NCBI GenBank assembly: GCA_947383835.1
Contig: CANDEV010000002.1
Coordinates: 124,001 to 188,000, forward strand
Reading direction: 5' to 3'
DNA length: 64,000 bases
Source of the DNA: an uncultured Clostridia bacterium
GTDB lineage: Bacteria > Bacillota > Clostridia > Oscillospirales > Ruminococcaceae
The notes under the pieces were generated by a model. It made no database searches, was not told the DNA's origin, and worked only from the letters and a program-made list of their open reading frames with translations. Positions 7,661-16,372 of the stretch are shown here, piece by piece (positions within the stretch are counted from its first letter, which is position 1; each line of letters begins with the position of its first letter). The position numbers were made by a program, and so were the translations under genes.

Positions 7661-8224
7661 ATGCGGAACGATATTATAAACTATCTTGAAAATGAAATAA
7701 AATCGCGCTGCGAAAGCGAAAATAATTTTTTCGGCGAAGGAATTTTCTACCATATAAAAGCAGTTGCGGAAAACGCCGTTTACCTTGCCGATAAATACGG
7801 AGCGGACAAGGAAGTTGCCGAAATTGCAGCATGGCTTCACGATATAGCCTCGATCACCGACTACTCACTTTACGAGGAGCACCACATCCACGGCGCAGAA
7901 ATGGCGGAGGAAATTCTGAACGGCTTTGACTACGACAAGGATAAAATTCAGCTTGTAAAAAAGTGCATTTTAAACCATAGGGGCAGCAAGCCTGCGGAAA
8001 AGCAAAGCGCGGAGGAAATATGTATTGCCGACGCGGACGCAGTTTCCCATTTCGACTCCGTCCCGTCGCTGTTTTATCTCGCCTACGTAAAACGCGGGCT
8101 TGGCATTAGAGAGGGCATTGAATTTGTAAAAAACAAGCTGGAGAGAAGCTACAGCAAGCTTTCAGACAGCGGAAAAGTGATTTATTCCGAAAAGTACAAG
8201 GCTGCTATGGCGGTCGTCGGATAA
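7661..8224 (+). CDS. HD-domain metal-dependent phosphohydrolase
   Basis: This 187-residue protein carries the HD signature: a His near VAENAVYLADKYG, then AAWLHDIA (HD pair) and HHIHGAEMA, with later NHRGS and DADAVSHFD segments. Such proteins hydrolyse phosphomonoesters or nucleotides; the substrate here is unknown. It follows radA closely and may be cotranscribed. The ribosome site is AATGGAG. Confidence 0.85.
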   Translation: MRNDIINYLENEIKSRCESENNFFGEGIFYHIKAVAENAVYLADKYGADKEVAEIAAWLHDIASITDYSLYEEHHIHGAEMAEEILNGFDYDKDKIQLVKKCILNHRGSKPAEKQSAEEICIADADAVSHFDSVPSLFYLAYVKRGLGIREGIEFVKNKLERSYSKLSDSGKVIYSEKYKAAMAVVG

Positions 8225-8248
8225 ATTTTTATTAAAAAACTGTAATAA

Positions 8249-8350
8249 TACTAATTCACTCCCAATGTGTAGACAAAAAATTCGGCGCAAAAATCATATA
8301 CGCAAATTTTTGCTTGAATTTTTTGTACACATTTAGGTCGTGAATTGGTA
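8249..8350 (+). repeat. MITE-like palindromic repeat, copy 2
   Basis: The 102-bp copy begins TACTAATTCAC and ends GTGAATTGGTA (one mismatch in an 11-bp terminal inverted repeat), with an A/T-rich palindromic centre and TAA on both flanks. It is almost identical to the copy at 10264. Confidence 0.85.
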
Positions 8351-8354
8351 TAAA

Positions 8355-8407
8355 ATCCCCGTTCGCATGGCAAACTATGTTATGTAGTAATCTTTGCGAA
8401 AGGGGAT
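8355..8407 (+). promoter_or_regulatory. Hairpin that contains the ribosome site of the adaptor gene
   Basis: ATCCCCGTTCGCA (8355-8367) pairs with TGCGAAAGGGGAT (8395-8407), 12 of 13 positions. The right arm contains the AAAGGGG Shine-Dalgarno sequence of the gene starting at 8414, so folding would block translation. Confidence 0.5.
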
Positions 8408-8413
8408 ATTTTT

Positions 8414-9070
8414 ATGGAAAACAAAAAATCATTGTGGGCAATTATAGTCTGCGGCACAGTCGCGGCGGGACTTATCGCTGTGCCGAATATTTTTATCAAA
8501 GACCCGCCCACAGCGGCTATAGTGAACGTCTCGCGTTTCGAGTACAGCGACAGCGTGTCTGTTACGGGAACAATACTGAAAAACAGCGGCGAAGCCTTTG
8601 TGCAGGTCTTTGTTCCGGAGCAGGATATCAGCCGTGTGGAGCTTGGGCAGACCGCCGAGATAACGGGGGACGCGTTCCCCGAAAAAATGTATGCGGGGAC
8701 TGTTGAGGAAATTGCCGATACTGCAATAAGAGTGCAGTCGGGGAATGTTTCTCAAACCGCTGTGGAGGTCACAGTAAAAATTGACGAGACGGACGATACC
8801 TTAAAGCAAGGTTATACAGCCTCAGTAAAGCTTATAACCTCCGAGCCGAGCATGATGACCGTTGTCCCGTATGAGGCGGTAAATCAGGATACCGGAGGCG
8901 AGTATGTGTATGTTCTCCGCGAGGGCAGGGCGTACAAGCGTTACGTCACCACAGGCATGGAGCTTAGCGAGGGTGTTGAGCTTAAAACAGCCCTTGCGGA
9001 AAACGAGGAGATAATAACGGTGGACGAGCTTTCGGAAAACGGCGTGACCGTCCAAATTTCCGATAAGTAA
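8414..9070 (+). CDS. Reduced MacA/HlyD-type membrane-fusion adaptor
   Basis: The 218-residue protein has an N-terminal membrane anchor (about residues 7-25) followed by beta-barrel-like adaptor domains (VSVTGTIL, then SGEAFVQVFVPEQDISRVELGQ and a later GYTASVKL). Typical adaptors are about 350-400 residues and contain a coiled-coil hairpin and lipoyl domain; here most of that is missing. It probably couples to the permease that starts 11 bases downstream. Export substrate is unknown. Its ribosome site lies inside a hairpin. Confidence 0.7.
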   Translation: MENKKSLWAIIVCGTVAAGLIAVPNIFIKDPPTAAIVNVSRFEYSDSVSVTGTILKNSGEAFVQVFVPEQDISRVELGQTAEITGDAFPEKMYAGTVEEIADTAIRVQSGNVSQTAVEVTVKIDETDDTLKQGYTASVKLITSEPSMMTVVPYEAVNQDTGGEYVYVLREGRAYKRYVTTGMELSEGVELKTALAENEEIITVDELSENGVTVQISDK

Positions 9071-9081
9071 GGGGGGATAGC

Positions 9082-10263
9082 ATGATAGAAATATTCCGTA
9101 GCGGCATACGCTGTATTTTCCGAAATAAAATGCGTACCATGCTTACCGTTATAGGCATAGCGGTCGGAGTGATGTCCGTTGTGACCGTATCCTCTATAGG
9201 TGAGCTTGGCAGGACTTCCATAAATACCGAGCTTACGGGTATGGGGATGGATAATCTTGTGGTCTCGGCGCAGTCGGGTTCTGCCCAAAAGCTTACCGAA
9301 AGCGAGCTTGACAAGCTTAAAGGGCTTGATTCCGTGGGTAACGCCATGCCCCTTATGAGCATGATGACAAGCGGCAAGCTTCGCGGCAGCTACAGCACCT
9401 ATATGGTTTGGGGCGTGAACGAGGACGCGGACAGCGTTATCGATCTTGAAGTACTTCACGGCAGGCTGCTGAATAGGGGGGACGTTGCCCGGAAAAGCAA
9501 TGTTTGCGTTATCGACGAAGCGATAGCCGTTGAAAATTATAAGCGTACCAATATCATCGGCAAAACCATTTCTCTTTCTATAGGCGGAAATACGGTCGAT
9601 TTTGAGATAGTTGGTGTAGTGAAAAACGGCGTAAATACCCTCCAGAATATGTTGGGAGGATTTATCCCCGACTTTGTGTATATACCGTATTCGATTATGC
9701 AGGAATATTCCGGCAAAAGCAGCTTTGACCAAATTACCGTAAAGCTTGAAGATACCGCGCAGAGCGTTTCTGCCGCTGCGGAGGTGAGAAAAATGCTTTC
9801 GGCGGGAAGCTCCGAAAGCGATTATTCTGTGGACAATCTTTTAAGTCAAAAGGAAAAAATGAATAATATTCTTTCAATTGCTTCGGCAGCTCTTTCTGCC
9901 GTGGCAGGAATAAGCCTTATAGTTTCGGGGATCTCGATAATGACCGTAATGCTTGTATCCGTAAGCGAAAGAACCCGTGAAATAGGCATAAAAAAGTCAA
10001 TAGGCGCAAGCAGGGGCTTAATTATAACCGAGTTCATGTTTGAGTCGGTATTAATAACCTTTATAGGCGGAATTATAGGTATAACGGCGGGGGTGATAAT
10101 ATCAGCGGTTATCGGAGCCGCCGCAGGAGGAGGTCTGACGATAAATTTAGGTCTTTGCGGAGCGGTTCTGCTTATCTCCCTTGCGGTGGGAGGCGTTTTT
10201 GGTGTTTACCCCGCATTTAAAGCCGCCGATCTGAAGCCTGTTGACGCTCTAAGGTACGAATAA
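9082..10263 (+). CDS. MacB/FtsX-type ABC transporter permease
   Basis: This 393-residue membrane protein has the MacB layout: a first transmembrane helix (MLTVIGIAVGVMSVVTV), a large extracytoplasmic domain, then three C-terminal helices (about residues 265-385), with the conserved ERTREIGI(K)KSIGAS coupling segment. It is preceded by an adaptor gene, but no ATP-binding gene is present on either side, which is unusual because the usual order is adaptor-ATPase-permease. The stop codon TAA doubles as the left flank of a MITE copy. Confidence 0.88.
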   Translation: MIEIFRSGIRCIFRNKMRTMLTVIGIAVGVMSVVTVSSIGELGRTSINTELTGMGMDNLVVSAQSGSAQKLTESELDKLKGLDSVGNAMPLMSMMTSGKLRGSYSTYMVWGVNEDADSVIDLEVLHGRLLNRGDVARKSNVCVIDEAIAVENYKRTNIIGKTISLSIGGNTVDFEIVGVVKNGVNTLQNMLGGFIPDFVYIPYSIMQEYSGKSSFDQITVKLEDTAQSVSAAAEVRKMLSAGSSESDYSVDNLLSQKEKMNNILSIASAALSAVAGISLIVSGISIMTVMLVSVSERTREIGIKKSIGASRGLIITEFMFESVLITFIGGIIGITAGVIISAVIGAAAGGGLTINLGLCGAVLLISLAVGGVFGVYPAFKAADLKPVDALRYE

Positions 10264-10365
10264 TACTAATTCACTCCCAATGTGTAGACAAAAAATTCGG
10301 CGCAAAAATCATATACGCAAATTTTTGCTTGAATTTTTTGTCTGCATTTAGGTCGTGAATTAGTA
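10264..10365 (+). repeat. MITE-like palindromic repeat, copy 3
   Basis: The 102-bp copy has a perfect 11-bp terminal inverted repeat (TACTAATTCAC / GTGAATTAGTA) and TAA on both sides. It starts on the base after the permease stop codon and differs from the copy at 8249 at only a few bases, so the adaptor-permease pair is bracketed by two direct repeats. Confidence 0.88.
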
Positions 10366-10392
10366 TAAGCACGGTATTTTGCTGTTATATTT

Positions 10393-10424
10393 GGGACGAT
10401 CGTAAAGACCGTCCCATTTTTTTT
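10393..10424 (+). terminator. Rho-independent terminator
   Basis: GGGACGATC pairs with GACCGTCCC (8 of 9) followed by eight T. It ends the adaptor-permease transcript after the repeat. Confidence 0.75.
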
Positions 10425-10487
10425 CTGCCGTTTTTTGTACAGGTATAAGCGTAATGCGGAACAGTATTGAAAAGCAGTATGTTCCCA

Positions 10488-10516
10488 TTGACAAAATTCC
10501 CTAAATTTGATATAAT
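10488..10516 (+). promoter_or_regulatory. Strong sigma-A promoter
   Basis: TTGACA (10488-10493), a 17-bp spacer and TATAAT (10511-10516): both boxes are full consensus. It drives the leader ORF and the genes that follow. Confidence 0.85.
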
Positions 10517-10566
10517 TATACAAGCATTATGATATGCAAATTTTGATGAAAGGAGGAATTTTTATT

Positions 10567-10614
10567 ATGAATAAACAAACATTAAAACAGCTTTGGAGGG
10601 CTATATATTTTTAG
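10567..10614 (+). CDS. 15-residue leader peptide candidate
   Basis: MNKQTLKQLWRAIYF-stop is preceded by a perfect AAAGGAGG site at good distance, right after a consensus promoter. The end of the ORF (AGGGCTA) can pair with TAGTCCT just after it, a small stem formed over the stop codon and ahead of the next ribosome site. This resembles a regulatory leader peptide, though it may also be a decayed longer gene. Confidence 0.4.
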   Translation: MNKQTLKQLWRAIYF

Positions 10615-10635
10615 TCCTTCAAAAAGGAGGATTTT

Positions 10636-10719
10636 ATGAATATAGAAGTTAACATAATGGAAAATCGTTTAAAATGCTGCCTTGACAGTTTGGAGCCGGA
10701 CAGGAGGCGGGCAGTATGA
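10636..10719 (+). CDS. 27-residue small ORF translationally coupled to the next gene
   Basis: MNIEVNIMEN ... to a TGA at 10717 follows an AAAGGAGG site. Its stop overlaps the start of the next gene as ATGA, a classical coupling arrangement. The product is not recognised and may serve mainly to deliver ribosomes. Confidence 0.4.
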   Translation: MNIEVNIMENRLKCCLDSLEPDRRRAV

Positions 10720-11318
10720 ACGTTTTAAGAGCAAGCTCCGAAGAGGAAATGATTTTGGAATATTTAAAGGCGGAATATCGTTCCGAGAGATTTTCGGAGC
10801 AGATCATAAATGCTATGGAAAAGCTTTCGCTGGACGATAGCATAATATTATCTGCGGACTTGAATAACGCTGATGAAAATACTGCAAGAAAAAGGCTGCT
10901 TGGTGAATTTCGCGGATACGGTTTAAACTGTGAATTATTTGAGGATTTCCCTAACCAAATACAATGGAGCTTATGCAATTTTATCAGCGATGATTTGAAC
11001 AGCATCAGATACATTGATTACAGCTACTGGAATGAACTATCGAATGGAACACATTCGCCTTTGACAGCTGCGCTGACAATTCAAAACGGAATTGAAATTT
11101 ACGGTCAAAGCAATGCGGGTTTTGTTAAAGCAGCAGAATTTATAAAAAGCGGCGGAAAATTTCCAAAACCTATTTTATTGACATCTGATATGGAACACTT
11201 TGTTATTGTCGAGGGGCATTTCAGGATAACAGCTTTTGCGTTGGTACCTGAACACTTTAATAATGTTGAATGTTTGGTCGGAAAATGCAATAGTGATGAT
11301 TTAAACAAATGGATATAG
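10716..11318 (+). CDS. Hypothetical protein with a ParB-like core motif
   Basis: This 200-residue protein has no signal peptide. The first half is helical and acidic. The second half reads PILLTSDMEHFVIVEGHFRITAFA in segments, where 'VEGHFRITAF' resembles the nucleotide-binding box of ParB/Srx-type proteins (GxxRxxA). That could mean an NTP-binding role, but the match is short. It overlaps the preceding small ORF by four bases and is followed by a terminator. No confident family. Confidence 0.6.
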   Translation: MNVLRASSEEEMILEYLKAEYRSERFSEQIINAMEKLSLDDSIILSADLNNADENTARKRLLGEFRGYGLNCELFEDFPNQIQWSLCNFISDDLNSIRYIDYSYWNELSNGTHSPLTAALTIQNGIEIYGQSNAGFVKAAEFIKSGGKFPKPILLTSDMEHFVIVEGHFRITAFALVPEHFNNVECLVGKCNSDDLNKWI

Positions 11319-11352
11319 CGTCATAAGCGACGGGACTGTATGACAAAAAGAG

Positions 11353-11385
11353 AAAGGCTGCGTAGTTTTATGCAGCCTTTTCAAA
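11353..11385 (+). terminator. Rho-independent terminator
   Basis: AAAGGCTGC (11353-11361) pairs with GCAGCCTTT (11372-11380), followed by T residues. It lies 35 bases after the stop codon of the ParB-like gene. Confidence 0.7.
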
Positions 11386-11406
11386 TGTTTTTATTGTTCT
11401 CAGCCC

Positions 11407-11500
11407 TTAGGCAGGTAACGATACAGAAGTATTGTTACCCATGGGAGCAATTTACCCTTACTGACAAAGTATGCCAATAAGGGTAAAGGCTCAGCCTTTT
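11407..11500. repeat. Hairpin-rich repeat B, copy 1
   Basis: The 94-bp unit begins TTAGGCAGG and ends AGGCTCAGCCTTTT. It contains a stem GTAACGATAC/GTATTGTTAC, a second stem around ACCCTTA/TAAGGGT, and an AGGCT/AGCCT stem. A shorter copy is at 36805. The copy reaches into the last codons of the tyrosine recombinase and supplies its stop codon. Confidence 0.7.
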
Positions 11501-12498
11501 TTAGTGGGCTTTTTTTTATTCTGTATATTTGCAAGCGGAGAAGCGTCCATGGCCTCCTTGACGGACTCGTTTGAAATATGCGTGTATATTTCGGTGGTGG
11601 AAATGCTTTTGTGTCCCAGAATTTCCTTGAGTATAAGAGTATCAACGTTGCCGTGCTGGTACATAAGAGTAGCCGCCGTGTGCCGCAGCTTGTGGGTGGA
11701 ATAGCCCTGATTGTCAAGATTGCTGTCCTTTAAAGCATTGTCAACTATCTGCTGTACCCGCCTGTTTGTAATACGTGTGCCGCGTTTGCTTAAAAAGAGC
11801 GCGTTAGGTTCAACAGGCGATGGCTGCCGTTCATTTACGTACTGGACGATAGACGAAGCGCAGGCGTCGTTGATGTGAATGATACGTTCCTTGTTGCCTT
11901 TTCCCAGAAGCCGCATAGTTCGTTCGTCAAGATTCACGTCCTGCATATTTAATCCCACAAGCTCGCTCAAACGCATACCGCAGTTGATGAACAGGGTTAT
12001 AATGCAGTAATCTCGGTAATAGAAAGGGTCGTCGTCGTGCATATTCTCCAGCAGCTTTATGCTGTCATCAAGAGTTAAAAATTTCGGCAGGTGCTCGTGC
12101 ATTTTAGGGTAATCCACGTCCTTTGTGGGATCGTTGGGAATAAGCCCCAGATCGCGGTAAAGACATTTATAGAACACCTTTAGGGAAGCAAGCTTCCTAT
12201 GACGCGTTTTTGCCGAGTTTTTCCGTTCTGTAGCGACATAGCTTAGATAGTTTAGAACGTCCAGCCTTGAAAAATCGCGGACGTATTCGATAGGCACGTC
12301 CATGATCGAAATATCATTCAGCGGAGTTTTGGGATCTGCGTCTCCCTTTATAATTTTGATATATCTTAAAAAAAGCCGCAAGTCAATATAGTATGATTCC
12401 AAAGTCCTCTCAGCCTTGATCTTAACGACACGCTGATAAGTAAAAAATTCGTTTAAATACTGAGGACATTCCTTTGGGTTTATTTTCTGCGCTGCCAT
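11491..12498 (-). CDS. Tyrosine recombinase, XerC/XerD-like
   Basis: The 335-residue enzyme has an N-terminal SAM-like core-binding domain and a C-terminal catalytic domain with the expected residues: Arg in CGMRLSELV, Lys in GKGNKER, HKLRHT, and GHKSISTTEIYTH ending in the nucleophile Tyr. The start at 12498 (MAAQKIN) is taken because GGAGGG lies just upstream. Position in core sequence and length are typical of Xer proteins that resolve chromosome dimers, rather than phage integrases. The last codons overlap a repeat element, giving a Lys-rich tail (KKKPTKKG). Confidence 0.85.
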   Translation of the reverse strand: MAAQKINPKECPQYLNEFFTYQRVVKIKAERTLESYYIDLRLFLRYIKIIKGDADPKTPLNDISIMDVPIEYVRDFSRLDVLNYLSYVATERKNSAKTRHRKLASLKVFYKCLYRDLGLIPNDPTKDVDYPKMHEHLPKFLTLDDSIKLLENMHDDDPFYYRDYCIITLFINCGMRLSELVGLNMQDVNLDERTMRLLGKGNKERIIHINDACASSIVQYVNERQPSPVEPNALFLSKRGTRITNRRVQQIVDNALKDSNLDNQGYSTHKLRHTAATLMYQHGNVDTLILKEILGHKSISTTEIYTHISNESVKEAMDASPLANIQNKKKPTKKG

Positions 12499-12744
12499 AA
12501 TACCCTCCAATATTCGCGTAATGCTGATGTGCAGGTGAAAATCGTGCCAAAATAAAACAAAAGCTTTGATATTTGTGATCAGCAGCAGCTTTTTGTGTAC
12601 GGTTTTAATTGCATATCAGGATAAAGCGCTTGATTTTGTATACATTAATTGTAATCCTTAATTTTTTTTTTGTCAAGGTATAGAATTATAAAAAAAAATA
12701 TGTTATAATAAAAATACCTATATTTTTAACAGGAGTTGATAAAA

Positions 12745-14013
12745 TTGTCAATAAATTACAGCAGAGACAAAATAGCTGACGGAATCCATTACACAACTAT
12801 TATTAACAAAAGATTGAAAACTAATTACTTTATTGTACATTTAATTACGGAGCTTTCCGAAAAAACGGCTTCATTAAATGCAATAATCCCGTCGGTACTT
12901 TCGGCGACCAACGCAAAGCTCCCTACAATTACCAAATTCAGCAAAAAGCTTTCCTCCATGTACGGCGCTTCTTTAAGAGGATATGCGGCAAAGGTAGGCG
13001 ACGACCAGAACCTCGTTATTTCAGCGGCGTGCATAAACAACCGCTACAGCTTTGACGGTGAAAAAATTACCGAGGAGCTTGTTCAAACGCTGGCAGACTG
13101 TATCACCGACCCGCATCTGGAGGGGGAGGCTTTCTTTGAAAGCGACTTTGCTCTTAAAAAGCAGGAGCTTCTTGATGATATTGACGCGGACATTAACTCA
13201 AAGCGCTCCTACGCATTTAAGCGGGCAAACCTTAATATCTTCAAGGGCGAACCTGCCGCTATCTCCGCAAAGGGAGACAAGGAGCAAGCCGAGAAGATCA
13301 CAGCAGCTTCCGCATACAAGCAGTACAAAAAGCTTTTGGAGACTGCGAGGATAGAAATATTTTTTGTCGGCGCGGAGGAGTGCGGAGAATGCAAAAAAAT
13401 TCTTTCGGATGCATTGTTAAAAATCGACAGAAATTATAAGGGAGACAGCTCATCTCAGCTTTCTTCGCTCAAAAGCGAGGTGTGCCGAGTTACCGAGCCT
13501 CACGACGTTGCACAGAGCAAAATGTTCATGGCGTTCAAAACCGGTTTTGAGGATTACCCCGCAATGCGGCTTATGCTTGCGGTTTACGGCGCGACTCCTA
13601 TTTCAAAGCTTTTCATGAATGTCCGCGAAAAAATGAGCCTTTGCTATTACTGCACCTCAATGTATAACGATAGAAAAGGTGTTGTATATGTTGACTGCGG
13701 AATTGAACACGCTAACGCACAAAAAGCCGAGGCAGAGATACTCAATCAGCTTGACGCAATGCAAAAGAGCGATTTTACCGAAGATGAGCTTGAAAACGCA
13801 AGAAAAGCTATCGTGAACGTGTGGAAAGGCATAAACGACAAAGCCCAGTCAATTTCGGAATGGTATTTTAACCAGACCTATAATAAGGAATGCTGTTCTC
13901 CCGAAGAGATGATAGAAAAACTTATGAAGGTCACACGGGAGGATGTTGTTGCTGCGGCAAATTCATTGAAGCTTGATACCGTGTATGTTCTCACGGGAAA
14001 GGAGGCTGTCTGA
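12745..14013 (+). CDS. M16 peptidase homologue without zinc site (YmfF-like)
   Basis: The start is TTG at 12745 with AGGAG nine bases ahead; a TTG at 12736 abuts the site. The 422-residue protein has the M16 fold order (SKKLSSMYGASLRGYAAKVGDD segment, later REKMSLCYYC) but lacks the HxxEH zinc motif. Bacillus YmfF and YmfH are a similar catalytically dead/active pair, and the next gene supplies the active partner two bases later. The pair probably forms a processing protease; the substrate is unknown. Confidence 0.85.
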   Translation: MSINYSRDKIADGIHYTTIINKRLKTNYFIVHLITELSEKTASLNAIIPSVLSATNAKLPTITKFSKKLSSMYGASLRGYAAKVGDDQNLVISAACINNRYSFDGEKITEELVQTLADCITDPHLEGEAFFESDFALKKQELLDDIDADINSKRSYAFKRANLNIFKGEPAAISAKGDKEQAEKITAASAYKQYKKLLETARIEIFFVGAEECGECKKILSDALLKIDRNYKGDSSSQLSSLKSEVCRVTEPHDVAQSKMFMAFKTGFEDYPAMRLMLAVYGATPISKLFMNVREKMSLCYYCTSMYNDRKGVVYVDCGIEHANAQKAEAEILNQLDAMQKSDFTEDELENARKAIVNVWKGINDKAQSISEWYFNQTYNKECCSPEEMIEKLMKVTREDVVAAANSLKLDTVYVLTGKEAV

Positions 14014-14015
14014 TA

Positions 14016-15311
14016 ATGGAAAAGAAAATCATAAAAAATGAACGTACAGGCGAGCAGTACACCTATGTGAAGCACCCTACGGGGCTTGATATTTACATTT
14101 GGAAAATGGAGGATTACAGCACAACACACGCTCTTTTCGGTACAAAGTACGGCTCCATAAATACAAAATTCAAAACCAAGGAGCAGCCTGATTTTATTAC
14201 CGTCCCCAACGGAATTGCTCATTATCTGGAACATAAGCTTTTTGAAAATGAGGATTGTGATGTGTTCAGCCTTTATGCCCAAACAGGAGCGTCCGCAAAT
14301 GCATACACATCATTTGACAAAACCTGCTATCTTTTCAGCTGTACCGATAATGTGTACGATTCGCTGGAAATTCTCTTAAGCTTTGTTCAGAACCCGTATT
14401 TCACCGAGGAGACCGTCCAAAAGGAGCAGGGCATAATCGGTCAGGAAATTCGTATGTATGACGATGACGCGGGCTGGCGGGTGTTCTTTAATATGCTTCA
14501 GGGTATGTACCACAACCACCCGGTTAAAATTGACATTGCGGGCACGGTTGAAAGCATTGCACAAATCAACGCCGATCTGCTGTACAAGTGCTACTATACG
14601 TTCTATAACCTTAACAACATGGTTTTGAGCATTGCGGGCAATGTTGACGAGGATAAAGTACTTGAGATGTGCGACAAGCTTTTGAAGCAGGGCGGAAATC
14701 CAGAGCTTGAGACAGCCTTTGAGGACGAGCCGGAGACCGTCTGCAAAAAAGAAACCGTTCAGAAGCTGGAAATATCTATGCCTATGTTCAATATAGGATT
14801 TAAGGCAAAGCCTGAAAGCGGTATCGATGCGCTCCGCGCCGAAATTGAAACGAATTTCGTACTTTCCCTGTTGGCGGATGAAAGCTCCGATTTCTATAAA
14901 AAGCTTTACGATGAAGGACTTATAAACTCCTCGTTCTCCTCGGAAGTTTTCAGCGGGGACGGCTATTGCTGCTCTATTTTCGGAGGAGAGTCAAGAAATC
15001 CGCGGCTTGTAAGAGATCGGCTTATCGAGGAGATAAACCGCTGCAAAAAGGACGGATTTGACGAAGAACGCTTCAACAATATAAAGAAAGCCTACTACGG
15101 TGCGCTGATACGCGACCTTAACGACGCGGAGGCAATTGCAACAAATATGCTTAACGCCGGAATGGAAAAGCTTTCGGCATTTGACGCTATAGAGACGGTA
15201 GCAGCCGTTTCCTTTGAGGACATGGCAAAACGTCTTGAAAAGCAGTTTGATACAGAAAATGTAACAATTTCAATAATCGAGCCTATCGACGGCAAGGAGG
15301 AGCAAAATTGA
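14016..15311 (+). CDS. M16 zinc peptidase (YmfH-like)
   Basis: The 431-residue protein has the inverted zinc motif HYLEH in GIAHYLEHKLFE (about residue 70) and a downstream Glu in the EQGIIGQEIRMYDDD segment, as in active M16 metallopeptidases. It follows its inactive partner with a two-base gap and is overlapped by lgt at its stop codon, so the three genes are one operon. Confidence 0.9.
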   Translation: MEKKIIKNERTGEQYTYVKHPTGLDIYIWKMEDYSTTHALFGTKYGSINTKFKTKEQPDFITVPNGIAHYLEHKLFENEDCDVFSLYAQTGASANAYTSFDKTCYLFSCTDNVYDSLEILLSFVQNPYFTEETVQKEQGIIGQEIRMYDDDAGWRVFFNMLQGMYHNHPVKIDIAGTVESIAQINADLLYKCYYTFYNLNNMVLSIAGNVDEDKVLEMCDKLLKQGGNPELETAFEDEPETVCKKETVQKLEISMPMFNIGFKAKPESGIDALRAEIETNFVLSLLADESSDFYKKLYDEGLINSSFSSEVFSGDGYCCSIFGGESRNPRLVRDRLIEEINRCKKDGFDEERFNNIKKAYYGALIRDLNDAEAIATNMLNAGMEKLSAFDAIETVAAVSFEDMAKRLEKQFDTENVTISIIEPIDGKEEQN

Positions 15312-16372
15312 CAAACGCAGAATGGAACACTATATCTTTCCCAAATCTTGGCATAGAATTTCCCGTGTACAGCACCGCCTTCACCATTTTCGGTTTTGAC
15401 GTAAAGTGGTACGGCATATGTATAATGCTTGGCGGACTTTTGGCTGTGCTGTACTGCTTTAAACGCATGAAAAGCTTCGGTGTTGACGACGATCGCGCCA
15501 TAGACGTAGTATTCTGGGGCTTTATCGGAGCAATTATCGGAGCAAGGCTTTACTACGTATTTATGAGTTGGGACGATTACAAGGACGATCTTACGCAGAT
15601 ATTTAACACCCGCAGTGGAGGTCTTGCCATATACGGCGGAATTATCGGCGCAGTGCTGTTCGGAGCGATTGCCGCAAAAATACGAAAGGTCAAGCTTATG
15701 CCGCTGCTTGACCTGACGGGTATCGGTTTCCTTATAGGTCAGGCGCTGGGCAGGTGGGGCAACTTTTTTAACCATGAGTGCTTCGGCAGCAATACCACTC
15801 TGCCGTGGGGTATGACAGGTCCGAAAATTCAGGCAGATTTACAATCCCACATCTATGACATATTTGAAGCCACAGGTGTTGAGGTTGACCCTGCTTTGCC
15901 TGTGCATCCATGCTTTTTGTACGAATCTCTTTGGTGCATTTTAGGCTTTGTACTGCTGCACTTGTACTCAAAACGCCGTAAATTTGACGGCGAACTGTTC
16001 TTTATGTATATCGGCTGGTACGGTTTGGGCAGGGTCTTTATTGAGGGACTTCGTACAGACAGTCTTATGGTTGGACACCTAAGAATATCACAGCTCGTTG
16101 CGGGACTTTGTGTTGTCGCTTCCATAGCTGTAATAATAGCAATGAGGCATAAAATCAAAATGGACGGAGAGTATGTTTTTTACAAGGATACCGACGAGTT
16201 TAAGCAGCTTATTGCCGAGACTGAGAAAAAATACAAAGCCGAGGAAGAAAAGAGAGCTGAAAAAAAAGCGGCAAAGTCAAAGGACGCGGAGCTTAAGCCT
16301 GAGGACAGGCTTGTTGACGATGATAATGAAAAATCTGAAAGTGAGGAAAATAACAATGGCGAAAATAATTGA
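15308..16372 (+). CDS. lgt: Prolipoprotein diacylglyceryl transferase
   Basis: Lgt transfers diacylglycerol from phosphatidylglycerol to the lipobox cysteine of prolipoproteins in the membrane. The 354-residue protein has seven hydrophobic segments and the Lgt signature region GRWGNFFNHECFG (about residues 150-162). The start is TTG overlapping the stop of the M16 gene, with GGAGGAG upstream. The C-terminus carries a charged extension of about 65 residues (EEKRAEKKAAKSK...), longer than usual. A lipoprotein substrate is encoded at 33283. Confidence 0.95.
   Translation: MTNAEWNTISFPNLGIEFPVYSTAFTIFGFDVKWYGICIMLGGLLAVLYCFKRMKSFGVDDDRAIDVVFWGFIGAIIGARLYYVFMSWDDYKDDLTQIFNTRSGGLAIYGGIIGAVLFGAIAAKIRKVKLMPLLDLTGIGFLIGQALGRWGNFFNHECFGSNTTLPWGMTGPKIQADLQSHIYDIFEATGVEVDPALPVHPCFLYESLWCILGFVLLHLYSKRRKFDGELFFMYIGWYGLGRVFIEGLRTDSLMVGHLRISQLVAGLCVVASIAVIIAMRHKIKMDGEYVFYKDTDEFKQLIAETEKKYKAEEEKRAEKKAAKSKDAELKPEDRLVDDDNEKSESEENNNGENN

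Noticed and set aside
8941..9732. 263-residue minus-strand frame opposite the adaptor and permease genes
   Set aside because: The opposite strand holds two well-supported genes in operon order; the minus-strand frame has no ribosome site or recognisable motif.
11491..12498. Tyrosine recombinase as a mobile-element integrase
   Set aside because: The surroundings are core genes, no attachment-site duplication is visible, and its length and motifs fit XerC/XerD.
16173..16355. N-terminal extension of folD
   Set aside because: The additional 61 codons overlap lgt in another frame and are Arg/Lys/Ser-rich; a ribosome site supports the ATG at 16356.
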